A stretch of 64,000 bases of DNA from Schistocerca nitens (GCF_023898315.1 NC_064623.1:14831140-14895139); one strand, 5' to 3'; shown: positions 1-10,634, counted from the stretch's first letter. Notes: a model not told the origin generated them from the sequence alone. A program made the numbers and translations.

Positions 1-690
1 ACAACCTCATGAATCTGTGGACCTCGCATGTCGGCAGCGCACTGTTCAAACTGGTGGAAGGTCTGTAATAGTGTGAGGCGTGTGCAGTTGTATTGATATG
101 GGAGCCCTGATATGTCTAGCTACGACTCTGACAGGTGGCACGTACGTAAGCATCCTGTCTGCATCCATTCATGCCCATTGTGCATTCCGACGGACTTTCA
201 CAATTCCAGCAGGACAATGCGACACCGCACACGTCCAGAATTGCTACAGGAACACTCTTCCGACTTTAACCACTTCTGCTGGCGACCAAGCTCCCCAGAC
301 ATGAACATTATTTAGCATATCTGGGATGCCTTGCTGTTCTTCACCCTGTCGTACTCTTACGGATTTACGGACAGCCCTGCAGGGTTCGTGGGTCAGTTCC
401 CACCAGCACTGCTTCAGACATCAGTCGAGTCCACGCTGCGTCGTGTTGCGGCACTTCTGCGTGCTCGCGGGAACCCTTGGCTCTTCAGTGTAAATCGCCA
501 TACAGCTGTTCTCGGACATCGGCGCCTTCGTTATGCCCTAGCATGTCAAGGTAGTCCATGCCGGTTGTCACTACCATTCCAGCCCCTTACGACGGCCGTC
601 AGGGAGAGCCACGGCGCCGGCGTTACTCGGACAACTCTACAGTTGCCGCGGCGTGATGCTGCGTGGGTGGCGCCCAGGCACTGCTTTTAG
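1..690 (+). pseudogene. Tc1-like transposase relic, C-terminal half
   Basis: Three frames read together resemble the C-terminal half of a Tc1 transposase. An FQQDNATPHTSR-type block lies near 190-240 (second catalytic Asp) and a W-R-P-S-SPDMNII block near 270-315. These are followed by an ALLRARGNP-like C-terminal helix up to about 480. In-frame stops and frame changes (for example the stop at 313-315, where the catalytic Glu context should be) make it dead. The copy begins before the window, so its 5' terminal repeat cannot be seen. The right end is indistinct and no terminal inverted repeat was found near 700. Confidence 0.6.
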
Positions 691-1166
691 TACAGGCACA
701 CCGCGGCCGCCATTATTGTTGCAATTACTCGACATGGGGTGCGTAAGATCTGGCTGCCGCCCATCAGAATACTGTGGTTGCTATTTGCCGTACCGAGCTC
801 CGTTGCACGTTCGAGTGAAACGATGTCCGTCACTTTGATTTCGTTGGCGCCGCTGCCCCGTTTCCATGCTACCGTGCTATCCCCACGTTTACGAGCGTTT
901 GATGGCGGAGGCTGTCCCCGAAGTCCTTAATCGAATCCGACACGGATAAAAAATTTTCCAAATCACTGTCCCGCAAATGAATGACATCTTCACGTATCGG
1001 TATTGGCAGTTTTGAGTATTGTCAAAAAGTCCTTATTCGCTATGGGTTCGTCCCAGTAGCGAGTTTTGGCGATATACCTCTCAAAGCACTTTCGAAGACT
1101 TCCTGTCTCGGATTGTAGACCTGCGGAGAAAGAACTTCTTTCCGAAATCTCTCCTGACTACGTATC

Positions 1167-1347
1167 AAAATGGCTCAGAGCACTATGGGACTTAACATCA
1201 GTGGTCATCAGTCCCCTAGTACTTAGAACCACTTGAACCTAACAAAGCTAAGCACATCACACACCTCCATGCCCGAGGCACGTTTCGAACATGGGACGGT
1301 AGCGGTCGCCCGGTTCCGGACTGAAGCGCCTAGAACAGCGGCCGGCT
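1167..1347 (-). mobile_element. tRNA-headed SINE, near full length
   Basis: The reverse complement starts with a tRNA-like head whose B box is GGTTCGAA-like, damaged here to a TTTCGAACATGGG context on the forward strand. It ends in the tail CAGAGC...TTTTGA shared with five other copies in this window (1825, 10556, 11727, 55802, 63845). Flanks GACTACGTATC (1157-1167) and GAGTACATATC look like a decayed target duplication. It is inserted in the gag-like relic. Confidence 0.8.
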
Positions 1348-1824
1348 GAGTACATATCGACCAGTCCTTTGCGAAGAAAGCCTCCTCAAATTCTTCATAA
1401 GTCGTACAAGTTGCCCATCAGGCAGCGTCACCCTGAATGTGAGGCATGATAAACTGAATTTTCTTTTTCTCGCTGCATGACCGTAGCGGCTCTGCTGTGA
1501 ACGCTTTTGTAAACACAACCGGATGTGGAGGTTTCTTCTCCTGTGTGAAAACCTGAAACTGCCGGTGTCCTAAGAGGCTAATAAAACATTTGTCTTATTT
1601 GGATCTGCCCCTCTCCCATCAATACGGTTCAATAATCGCCGTATACCAGGTGTAGAAGTGTGAAACCGGAATTTGGTTGCAATAATTTCACGTCTGTTGG
1701 TTGAGACTCATAAAAAATATTTTTTTTTCAAAATAATCTCAATTGCTATTTACACATTTTTTCGACCTCTCCGGCAGGCTATGAAAGCCACGCCCCCCAA
1801 CAAAAGCTTATTTTGAAACGAACC

Positions 1825-2034
1825 TCCCCGCATCTCGTGGTTGTGCGGTAGCGTTCTCGCTTCCCACCCCCGGGTTCCCGGGTTCGATTCCCGGCGGGGT
1901 CAGGGATTTTATCTGCCTCGTGATGGCTGGGTGTTGTGTGCTGTCCTTAGGTTAGTTAGGTTTAAGTAGTTCTAAGTTCTAGGGGACCGATGACCATAGA
2001 TGTTAAGTCCCATAGTGCTCAGAGCCTACCTACC
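1825..2034 (+). mobile_element. tRNA-headed SINE (alternative head) inside mariner
   Basis: It is flanked by a perfect 11-bp duplication TGAAACGAACC (1814-1824 and 2035-2045). The head has A box-like GTGCGGTAGCGTT and B box GGTTCGATTCCC, so it is tRNA-like but different from the head of the 1167, 11727 and 63845 copies. From TCCTTAGGTTAGTTAGG onward the tail is the same as in those copies. It inserted after the mariner did. Confidence 0.9.
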
Positions 2035-2047
2035 TGAAACGAACCAG

Positions 2048-3010
2048 TCAGCGAGACAGTTTCGTACATTTAGTACGAATTGAAGCGCTGTTCAGGGAGA
2101 GCGTGTCCCAGTGATGCAAACAGATGATAATCGGGTGCAGAGAAGTCTGGAGAACAAGCCGCATGCCCTGGTATTTCCCAACTGAACCCCTCGATCGCTT
2201 CCCTGACCCGTTCTGCTGTGTGTCATAGGGCGTTACCACGGAAAAATGTTACCGCGTGTTTCCTTTTTCCATGTTCCGGTCGTTTTTCACGTAATGCTCG
2301 ACTTAAATAGATCATTTGCTGTTGGTAGCGATCAGTGTTAACCGTTTCATCAGGTTTTAGCAGCTCATAATAGATGACACTCTTCTGATCCCACTAAACA
2401 CAGAGCATTGTCTTCTTTCCAAAGCGATTTCATCTTACTGTGGACGTTGATGGTTTGCCTGGATTCACCCTTGATTTATGACGCTTAGGGTCCTCAAAAT
2501 ATATCCATTTTTCATCAACTATTCGATGAAAAAATGACTTTCTTTTTGTATGTGGCGAGCAGCATTTCACATGTGGTCTTTTGATTTGCCTGTTGTCTTT
2601 CATTCATTTCGTGCGGAACCCATTTGCCCACTACCTACACCTTTCCCAAAGCTTTCAACCGAACAGAAAAGGCTTTCTGCGTCAGAAACAATTGCTTCAC
2701 GAGTTCCTGTCAACGTTGGGTATCATCTTTATCCAATAACGCCTGCAATTCGTTGTCTTCGAACCTTTTCGGTGGTTTCGCGCTCTCGTCGTTTCTCACG
2801 TCAAAATCGCCACTTTTGGATTTTTTTGAACCGCTCTAAACTCTGTGTTTTCCCAAGAGCTTGTTCGCGGAAAGCTTCGACGAGCATTCGATGCGATTCT
2901 GCAGCAGTTTTCTCCAAATGATAACAGAAAACCAATGCTGTCCGCAAGTCGTAGTTCGTAGGCACAAAAGTCGACGTGTTAACGAGTCTGAAACAGATAC
3001 CGATGTATGG
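2048..3010 (-). pseudogene. mariner transposase, decayed
   Basis: The minus-strand translation gives a typical mariner N-terminus (YDLRTALVFCYHLEKTAAES, HRMLVEAFREQALGKTQ, FDVRNDESARPPKRFEDNEL), then a WVPHEMNERQ-like linker and a recognisable catalytic-domain start. Numerous stops and frame changes follow, and none of the three catalytic Asp residues lies in an open frame. The family transposase is normally about 345 residues and cuts and pastes at TA. This copy cannot make protein. Confidence 0.85.
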
Positions 3011-3384
3011 AGCATGGGTTACTGTGTGCTGACATTCCCCGTCAGCCGTTACAGGAAGCAGGTGGCGCTGCAGACGCGGCCTCGCGGGCGCTACACTGAC
3101 GGCTGGCACCGTCTGTAGGGAAGTTCCGGTTTCACACTTCTACACCGGATACCTTTTTAATTTGTCACAAGTCGCTTCGGACGTTTTCGCCCGCTGCACC
3201 CGATACAAGTGAGCCCTCTGCAGCTATAGATTGCGCGGCAACTCGTAATTCAGTACCGACTTTTGCCTTGGTTAGGGCTTCCTTTTCTCGTAATCAGCGA
3301 TTGAACTCATCTATCAATTTTGTACCCTGTGCTGCGAGTCCCTCATTAATTTTACATTTCTGGCTAGCGGTTAATTCACCCAGG

Positions 3385-4216
3385 CTCCCTTCCTCTCCAC
3401 TCCCACCCAGTTGCCGCGCCTTTACCGTTGTGTCCCTCCCTCTCTCCATCTCCACACCCTCCATCTCCTTTCCCAACACAACTTCCACCGTCTACCCCTC
3501 CCGGATGATGATCTTCGCCCTGACATCTACCCTTCCTACCAACTCTAACCCCCTCTTCCTGCCTCCTCCTCAGGGCTCCCTCTCCTCCCCCTCCCTCCTT
3601 CTGAGCGGCTTTCCCCTCCTACTCCCCCTCCATCTCTTGTGCCTCCTTTCAGTGTCTCTGCGCTCCCTCCTGCCCTGTCTTCCCTTTTCTTCTCCCGCCC
3701 CACGTGTCTCTTGCCTCTTCCTGAACCCACAGTTGCCCCTCCTCTCTTCATCCCGCCGCTTCCCTAGCTGCACCATGCTCTCCCCTCCTTTTCCATCCTC
3801 TCTGACCTTTCCCTCGGCAGGTCCCCCCTGGTAGTTTTATTCTTCGTCGTGTGTGCAGCAAGTGGGTTTTAAGTGTGTTGTTTCGGAGTGTTTTTAATAC
3901 TGTGGCCAACTTTTAACCTGTGCATGAGCATCCAGTGTCTTCTCTGTGTTTTAAGAATCGCCAACTGTGTTTTTTAACTTTCTAGTGACTTTTTTAACTG
4001 TCCCCCATGAACGTCTACATGTCCATGTCTTTTTATCTCCATTTTCTCCCCTTACTCTGTTTTATGTTCCCCTTTTTATCTCCTTATGTATGTATTATTT
4101 TATTCTTGTTTTAGTTGTCGTATCACTCGGCTGAAGAGCGGTGGATTGTGCTGCTGACAGCCCTCCCCTGCCCATATGGGGCAGGGGAATGAAATCACAA
4201 TAAAGAAAAAAAAACA
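3385..4216 (+). mobile_element. 5'-truncated LINE 3' end with poly(A)
   Basis: The segment has a pyrimidine-rich start (3385-3830), an AT-rich 3' UTR, a short hairpin (CCCCTGCCCATATGGGGCAGGGG near 4164-4187), AATAAAG and an A-rich tail. It is flanked by a perfect 13-bp duplication TAATTCACCCAGG (3372-3384 and 4217-4229). That is the hallmark of target-primed reverse transcription. No reverse transcriptase is left, so the clade cannot be named. The open frame at 3268-3834 is low-complexity Pro/Ser/Leu and is not called as a gene. Confidence 0.8.
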
Positions 4217-4456
4217 TAATTCACCCAGGTGTTGTGCAAGTTGAGCGACATTTCCCTGCAGTGTATTGTGCGCAGTTTATAGCGCGCATGGATTGTCCGA
4301 TGACATTTTTACCGTTTCGAGTGTTCTCTGATATGCCTCTTTTGATGTCGTCATTTCGGTACGGATTGCATCAAAACTTTCATTTAATCTTATCTGTTTG
4401 TTCTTGGGCAATACGTTCAAGAGCTGATAGCTGCTGAGACACTTTATCAGAGTTAA

Positions 4457-7025
4457 GGGGATACGGAATCACCTATCCCCGCAATGTTAATATATGCCTA
4501 CTATAGGGAACATTTTCTCACAAACTACTGGAGACAGAGAGGTAAAAATTTTACTGTATGTGCATTCATATGTTACAACAATACTGAAACAACAGTTTAT
4601 TGTCAAAGTATTTTCTTACAGAGATATTGTACATTTATTTTTAAGTAAATTTTTTCCATCGCTTTTTACTAGACTATCACCCCTAAGTCTTTTGTAAATC
4701 AAGTAATTAAAAAATCGTTGTTTCAGTATGTAATAGGGACCTATGTCACTACGTCATAAAAATTTCAGACTTCTAGGTTGACCAGTACCTGAGATAATGT
4801 TCCTAGATGAAGTAAAAAGTAAACTTACGGGAAACGGAGAAAGAAGATTAAAACATTCCTGATCCGTAGCTAATACCCCCTTCACAGTCTTCATAATCAT
4901 CTTCAAGTCTTCTTTTGGCACCCCTCTGCACCTGTATTGCTTTTTTCACTAATGTCTTGATTATATTATCAGCATGCCTTAGTCTGTGCTGATCTAAAAA
5001 GAACATAGCACGTACCGTACGGGAACCAACACACATACCCAACTTTTGAAGGACCTAGCATTTAGTTATATTTCCAAGATTGAAGGTTGCCACAGCATCA
5101 TACACACCAAAATGTAGTGTATTAATTCCGACAAACACTGTTTTTGGGAGACGATGCCATATCACACTATTCAAGCACTCGTTGGGGTTCTGCGTTTTTC
5201 CGTGAAGACATTTCATCAGAAGACTTCTGTCAGCCAGATCTCTGAAAATGGGCTTTATTTCTGCCATGATGGCTGATGGTAGACTGTGGTGGTGAATGTA
5301 TTTCTCTCCTGTTGTTAGTCCCCTATTGTATTTACACCAGCTGTTTTCACCTTTGGGGCACAAACCATGTTGTGGATGCTCATCCGTGGATACGGTGTGG
5401 AAATATAAAGCCCATATAGCTCTCCTCATTTCTTCAAGATTGCCTGTATTTTGCCTGATTGCAAGGCCATAGCAGTTCTGAATGTGGTCTATTATGGAAT
5501 CAGTCAATCTTCCTCTGCCATCCAAGGTTTTCCCATCATCTAGTTTTTTCCCTTTCATAACTGATTTTAACCTTCTCAGCCTGGCACCCATTCTCTTCTG
5601 CACATGTCCTATACATTCAAGTTTGCTTATATTTACACTGTTCCCATATGGTTTGCTTTCCAAAACTTCTTTGAATGCTTTAGAGTCACCATCTCCCAGA
5701 TATTTGACATAGCGAACATTATACCACTGTGAAGAGCGATGAAAAATTTTCTTCACCCCAGCAACCTCCATGCCACCACTACTACCATAATAATTAGCAA
5801 TACAGTCATCACTGTGTTCATTTTTCAGCCTGCCTGTGCACCTACAGTATTTAGACATTATTGCAACATCAATAACCTTGCCAGTATCAACACTAGTTGC
5901 TGTTACAACACCATTGTTGGAGGTGTGGCCCCTTTTCTGCCACGTGCCATCAAACGCCACTGTGAGGTCACGACTGCCGTCATTTTCTTCCACTGCTTCT
6001 TCCACAGCAACCTGCATTGACTTCTGTGCTACATCTTCAACTGCAGATCCTAGTACATAATTGTAAGCTTCAAACTTTGAAGGTGCACTTGGAAGATTTA
6101 GAACACCACATAGCATATCACCAGCTGCTTTGCCCTTACCAATTGCTCGCAATCCATAAACTAACCTAATATTTACACTATAAAGTTCAGTTTTCTTGTA
6201 TCCATTATTTACAGTTACTGAAACCGAACTTGGAAACTTACAGCTGTATTTACAAACACTGCATATTAAATTAAACTGGGCAGCCAGGCCAACATGGGAT
6301 TCTACTTTCAGAGAAACGTTTCCATGACATTTTTTGCAGCACAAACTGTTTTCAAGAGCTTCACACAATATATTCGTATCAATGAGTTCAAAAACTTCAT
6401 TCCCTCTATCAAGTAAATTATATTTCTCTTCCAAATCTCTTAGTTTTTTATGAGAAGCACTGTTTTCATTTGGTGTAAGTTCGTTCGGCAAATCAGTAAT
6501 AAGTGGATTCACATTTTCCAACAGTGATGATGATGAACTGCTTTGCTTTGCTAATGAATCATTATTTCTTTTCTTTTGCCAGTTCACACGCTTTTTAAAT
6601 ACTTTTGCTTTAGCTCTAGGCATTTTCACTGCGAAAAATGAAGCACTAAATACGAAATAACTCAACAACAACTACTTTCTTATATCACACTGTTTACAAA
6701 ACAGTCCCGCCACAAAGTCAAAGAGTAACTTGAGGAAACCAGAGAGAAACATTTTCGGGCAACTAGTGTATAAATAGTCGCTGGAAACCGGGATATTTGA
6801 ATTCATGTCACTTTAAAGGTACTGCCAAAAAGTTCATGGTCAGCCACGAGAGACGTGTATAACTAAAGCGCAATACCCGATCTCACAAATATATAAAAAT
6901 AAAATAGTTATAATTGTAGTAGAGCTATGTATGATACGTCATTTTAAAGAGGAAACATGGCAGAATATAATACGCCAATAAAAAAAAATTCGATTTTTTA
7001 ACCCAAAATCCGATTCCGTATCCCC
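4457..7025 (-). mobile_element. Kolobok-like TTAA transposon, complete
   Basis: Perfect 14-bp terminal inverted repeats GGGGATACGGAATC are flanked by TTAA at 4453-4456 and 7026-7029, giving a 2569-bp element with one transposase on the minus strand. TTAA duplication with a short G-starting TIR excludes Tc1/mariner and hAT. Together with the transposase motifs it fits the Kolobok superfamily (piggyBac also uses TTAA but has a different transposase). The left end also has an inner inverted copy, GGGGATA...TATCCCC at 4457-4480, that could form a hairpin. Confidence 0.85.
4848..6623 (-). pseudogene. Kolobok-like transposase, one in-frame stop
   Basis: The frame runs from a Met at 6623 (MPRAKAKVFKKRVNWQKK, a basic N-terminus). 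A more upstream Met at 6671 is hydrophobic and less likely. It reads to a TAG at 5057-5055, then continues in the same frame for about 68 codons to a stop at 4848, about 590 codons in all. Features in order: a CxxC pair near residues 98-101 (CKKCHG) and another near 122-125 (CSVCK), probably a zinc ribbon; AFDGTWQKRGHTS, the first acidic motif; a Cys cluster CRCTGRLKNEHSDDC; YLGDGDSK, the second Asp; ECIGHVQKRMG; and CLHGKTQNPNE, a likely third acidic site. It matches the Mutator-like/Kolobok transposase domain of arthropod elements. The single nonsense codon near the C-terminus is the only visible lesion. Confidence 0.85.
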
Positions 7026-7029
7026 TTAA

Positions 7030-7274
7030 GCGTTCTTGTGGAATGTGGTTAAAATTAACACACAGGAGTCGTATTTACTTCTTGTTTGTTTCAGTGTTTT
7101 GCATCACTTCGGTTCCTAGAGTTCGGGAACCTGTACAGAAAACTGGAATAGAGATCAACATAAACATCATTTCCGCTCTTTTTATTGCTCAGAAAACCAC
7201 ATGTTGCATGTTGTACCACGATACAGCGAGACCTTCAGAGGTGGTGGTCCAGATTGCTGTACACACCGGTACAT
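7030..7274. other. Unassigned spacer
   Basis: Continues the flank interrupted by the TTAA element. No coding or repeat structure recognised. Confidence 0.3.
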
Positions 7275-8311
7275 CTAATAACCAGTACCACCTCCTCTTG
7301 CATTGATGCATGCCTGTATTCGTCGTCGCATACTATCCACAAGTTCGTCAAGGCACTTATGGCCCAGATTGTCCCACTCGTCAACGGTGATTCGGCGAAG
7401 ATCCCTCAAAGTGGTTGGTGGGTCACGTCTTCTGTAAACAGCCCTTTTCAATCTATCCCAGGCATGTTAGATAGGGTTCATGTCTGGAGAACATGCAGGC
7501 CAATCTAGTCGAGCGATGTCGTTTTCCTTTAGGAAGTCATTCAAAAGATGTGCACGATGGGAGCGCGAATTGTCGTCCATGAAGACGAATGCCACGCCAA
7601 TATGCTACCGACATGGTTGCTCTAGCGGTCGGAGGATGGCATTCACGTATTGTACAGCCGTTACGGCGCCTTCCGTGACCACCAGCGGCGTACGTCGGCC
7701 CCACATGATGCCACCCCGAAACAGCAGGGAACCTCCACCTTGCTGCACTCGCAGGAGTGGGTCTAAGGCGTTCAGCCTGACCGGGTTGCCTCCAAACACG
7801 TCTCCGGTGATTGTCTGGTTGAAGGCATATGCGACAGTCGTCGGTGAAGAGAACGTGATGGCAATCCTGAGCGGTCCATTCGGTACGTTGTTGGGCCCGT
7901 CTGTACCGCGCTGCATGGTGTCGTGGTTGCAAAGATGGACCTCGCCGTGGACGTCGGAAGTGAAGTTGCGCATCATACAGACTATTGCGTACAGTTTAAG
8001 TCGTAACACGACGTCCTCTGGCTACACGAAAAGCATTATTCAACATGCTGGCGTTGCTGTCAAGTGTTCCTCCGAGCCATAATCCGTAGATAGCGGTCAT
8101 CCACTGTAGTAGTAGCCCTTGGGCGACCTGAGCGAGGCATGTCATCGACAGTTCCTGTCCCTCTGTATCTCCTCCATGTCCGAACAACATCGCTTTGGGG
8201 CGCTCCGAGACGCCTGGACGCTTCCCTTGTTGAGAGCCCTTCCTGGCACACTGCGGGCGCGATCGAACGGTGGTATTGACCGTCCAGGCATGTTTGAAGT
8301 ACAGAAAACAT
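7275..8311 (-). pseudogene. Tc1-like transposase, frameshifted
   Basis: Minus-strand blocks in order: an N-terminal helix-turn-helix with LSTREASRRLGAPQSDVVRTW and a GRPR-like motif (TGTVDDMPRSGRPRATT, 8311-8060); the first catalytic region VLFTDDCRICLQ; a GGIMWGRRTPLVV block; FVFMDDNSRSHRAH with the second Asp; DWPACSPDMNPI followed by a stop, where the catalytic Glu normally sits; and the C-terminus INARGGGTGY with stop at 7275-7277. At least three frame changes separate the blocks. No clear terminal inverted repeats remain. The MDDN form of the second motif separates it from the FQQDN elements at 17102 and 30870. Confidence 0.8.
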
Positions 8312-8384
8312 TCTGTTAAAAATAGTGCTGAGGTAATAAACAAGTGAAAATCGATAGAGATCACTTCTTCCTCTCGTTTGGTTT

Positions 8385-8828
8385 CTTTTGACGTCGTGAG
8401 TTTATACACTAATGTTCCAGTGAATATCACTCTTAAGGTTATTGAAGATAACATTCGACAACATAGAACTCTAAGTGAACTACAGTTATCGGATTGTACT
8501 AGATTATAATTACTTTCAGTTTAATGGCAAAATGTATGAGCAACCATTCGGCTTAGCCATGGGTTGCCCGTTAGCTGGTATCTTAGCTGACATCTTTGTG
8601 AATACGTTAGAAGAAAATTTCTTCAAAAACAATGCTGCGTTGCGTAATATGATTCCTTTCTATGCTCGTTATGTTGATGATATACTCATAATATTTCAAG
8701 GGAGTGACCAAGATCTACAACAACTGTTTCTTGTTTTCAACAGTTTTCACGAGAAAATGAAATTCACAAAAGAGATACAAAACAATGAGAGAGAACTCCC
8801 TTTCCTTGACTTGAAACTTATCTGGTAA
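8385..8828 (+). pseudogene. Penelope-type reverse transcriptase fragment
   Basis: The fragment begins with VSFDVVSLYTNVPV in one frame (8385 on) and shifts near 8505. It then reads YEQPFGLAMGCPLAGILADIF and YARYVDDILIIFQG, the palm motifs B and C with the two catalytic Asp in YVDD, and ends LPFLDLKL. The YVDD box is intact, but the fingers domain and the link to the endonuclease are disrupted. Confidence 0.85.
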
Positions 8829-9037
8829 CACTATTAGCTTCGACATTTTTCGTAAAGAAACTTTTTCTGATAATATTATTCCAGTAGATTCTTGTCATCC
8901 TCAAACTCACAAAATCGCCTTCTTTCATTCTGCAGTTCATCGTGGTGTGAGCACACCTTTAGAACAGAATTGTTTAGAAAAAGAAATATCTCTATCAAAA
9001 GCAATGGCTACTAACAATGGATACGACCCTAAATTAA

Positions 9038-9622
9038 TTGACCAAATTGTTAAGAAAAAACAGCTGTAAAATGTTCAACTTTAGGGCGGAAAAGAATGAG
9101 GGTAATAACTTTATTTCTATTCCATTTTTGGGGAACGTTTCATATAAGATAAGAAGACTTTTACAGAAACAATACGGTTACAGAGTTGCCTTTTCCGTAA
9201 ATAATAGCCTGAAACAAAGAGTAATTCACACTATTGGAGCACGGGAAGAACTCGGCACTAAGTCCGGTGTATACAAAATTACTTGTAACAACTGCCCAAA
9301 CTATTACATTGGACAGACAGGTAGACGCATTAAAGTAAGGTATAAAGAACACATGTTAGGTAAAAATGGGGAAAACGTACATAATTCCACGTTTGCCCAA
9401 CATCTATGGCTCTTAAAGCATACGCCACGTGAACTGGACGGCGTAGAGTTGCTTCATGAAGCGAATAAGGGTTACAAACTGGACTTGCTCGAAGAATTAG
9501 AGATTTTCAAGCATCTGTCTCTAAAAGATGGGTTTGTTCTTAATGAACAGGTGCAGCTTAGAAACAAAAATTTTTTAGACTTTCAAACCCCTCCTTGCCT
9601 TAATGTAATACAGTCTGGCTGA
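9038..9622 (+). pseudogene. GIY-YIG endonuclease domain of the Penelope-like element
   Basis: An open 194-codon stretch contains GVYKITCNNCPNYYIGQTGR (the GIY...YIG pair with a CxxC insertion) and an Arg and His in RRIKVRYKEH. These are the nicking-endonuclease residues typical of endonuclease-positive Penelope-like elements, which use them for target cleavage. Its start is set only by the preceding frame break at about 9065, and it was originally the C-terminus of the RT polyprotein. Confidence 0.85.
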
Positions 9623-10395
9623 CTAGAAGTTAGTTTTCTTCCTTGTTGATGACGGTGAAATGCGCTTTTCCTGTCTTGTTGGGATTTTACAGATTTTTGA
9701 TGTTTGCTGTTTGTGATTTTCGATGTGTATGTGTGGTTAATTGACTAGTATGTTTTTATTCACAACGACAGATGGTTTCGGTTTATTATAACATTTTGGT
9801 TGTTTTCGCTAGTATGTATTTCACCGCTTACGTTACGCGAGATTCTCGCGCATTACACTAGTTAGATGTGTTCCATAGTGCAAGCTTCATCTGTTTGACA
9901 CTAGGTCACAGGTAAATTGGTTCCATATTTTCTATTTTACATAAATGTTTTCAAATGGTCTGACATGTTTTATTTATTATGACAGAAAGTTTGAATCAAC
10001 ACAACTTTTAATTATTTTTGATGCGCTGATGTAGGTATTCATGGATTTTAATATGGGCGAGTGTCTGGCACATACCACAAGTGCCCTCTCTCGGCGAAAC
10101 CGTCTGCCCTAGTGCTTTCACACTCTGTCTCGATAGTTCATAGGCGAAGTACTGGTGCTAAACTGTTCGCATTGACCCTGTGCCCATAGTCATGTTGTAC
10201 AAATGGAGAAGATGTCTTAATTATTGACGACGCCTTTGGCACAATTGATTTATTAATCTCCATTGCATGATGTAATTTTAGTAAGTAACTAAAAGATTTT
10301 GTGCCTGTATTACTCTGGTAATTTCACTGTTTCTTAAGCTTTTGTGTTTCTCACTTTCGATTCTAAGGCTTTTCTAATGAAACTGTCTTCCTGTT

Positions 10396-10475
10396 CAGGA
10401 TTTTTTACTTCTGATGAAGGTATATTTATATGTACCGAAACCTTGGTCAAGAATTTTAATAAAAATTTTATCCTG
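10396..10475 (+). ncRNA. Type I hammerhead-ribozyme-like motif
   Basis: Core CTGATGA lies at 10411-10417 and GAAA at 10437-10440. Stem II is GGTATAT (10419-10425) with ATATGTACC-side pairing, 7 bp including one G-T pair. Stem III is very short (CC at 10441-10442 with GG at 10445-10446), followed by TC (10447-10448) at the expected cleavage position. Stem I pairs CTT (10408-10410) with AAG (10449-10451), then CAGGAT (10396-10401) with ATCCTG (10470-10475) after an internal loop. Hammerheads are known in the pseudo-LTRs of Penelope-like elements. One extra A (10418) between core and stem II departs from consensus, so activity is uncertain. Confidence 0.6.
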
Positions 10476-10555
10476 CAACTGTTTTGGCTGTCATCCTTTA
10501 TCGTGAAGAATTTCAACAGTCGCTGTTGCAGCCATGTTTAAAATCTTGTCCATAT

Positions 10556-10634
10556 GTTATTTAGGTTTAAGTAGTTCTAAGTTCTAGGGGACTGATGACC
10601 TTAGAAGTTAAGTCCCATAGTGATCAGAGCCACT
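10556..10634 (+). mobile_element. SINE tail fragment
   Basis: Tail only (TTTAAGTAGTTCTAAGTTCT through CAGAGCCA) of the SINE family seen at 1167 and 63845. The head is absent and no clear duplication is visible. Confidence 0.85.

Larger units (their letters stand above)
1646..3149 (-). mobile_element. mariner transposon with TIRs and TA duplication, carrying a SINE
   Basis: Terminal inverted repeats of about 28 bp (left CCAGGTGTAGAAGTGTGAAA, right reverse complement TCCGGTGTAGAAGTGTGAAA) are flanked by TA at 1644-1645 and 3150-3151. The span is 1504 bp. Removing the 210-bp SINE and its duplicated 11-bp site leaves about 1.28 kb, the usual mariner length. It sits inside the gag-like relic. Confidence 0.9.
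945..4452 (-). pseudogene. Broken gag-like / coiled-coil retroelement ORF, split by insertions
   Basis: Four minus-strand blocks (about 4452-4230, 3371-3150, 1645-1380 and 1166-945) read as one long decayed protein when the nested elements are removed. The first two blocks are Lys/Glu/Gln/Ala-rich and helical (FDAIRTEMTTSKEAYQ, then VAQLAQHLGELTASQK, which runs across the LINE insertion site). The later blocks resemble retrotransposon gag (KKIQFIMPHIQGDAA, YEEFEEAFFAKDW, then LRKCFERYIAKTRYWDEP). Several stops and shifts are present. The assignment to an LTR-type gag is inference from motif style, since no zinc knuckle or protease was found. An unrelated coiled-coil host pseudogene is the main alternative. 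Confidence 0.45.
8330..10535 (+). mobile_element. Penelope-like retroelement, 5'-truncated
   Basis: It contains a partial Penelope reverse transcriptase (8385-8827), a linker and a GIY-YIG endonuclease domain (9038-9622), in the order expected for Penelope-like elements. About 0.9 kb of AT-rich 3' sequence follows and ends in a hammerhead-like motif (10396-10475). The 5' part of the RT is missing. A frameshift lies near 8500 and the RT stops at 8826-8828, so the polyprotein is broken. Confidence 0.85.

Noticed and set aside
3268-3834. 188-codon Pro/Ser/Leu-rich frame
   Set aside because: It crosses the 13-bp target duplication into the LINE 3' region; low-complexity pyrimidine tract only.
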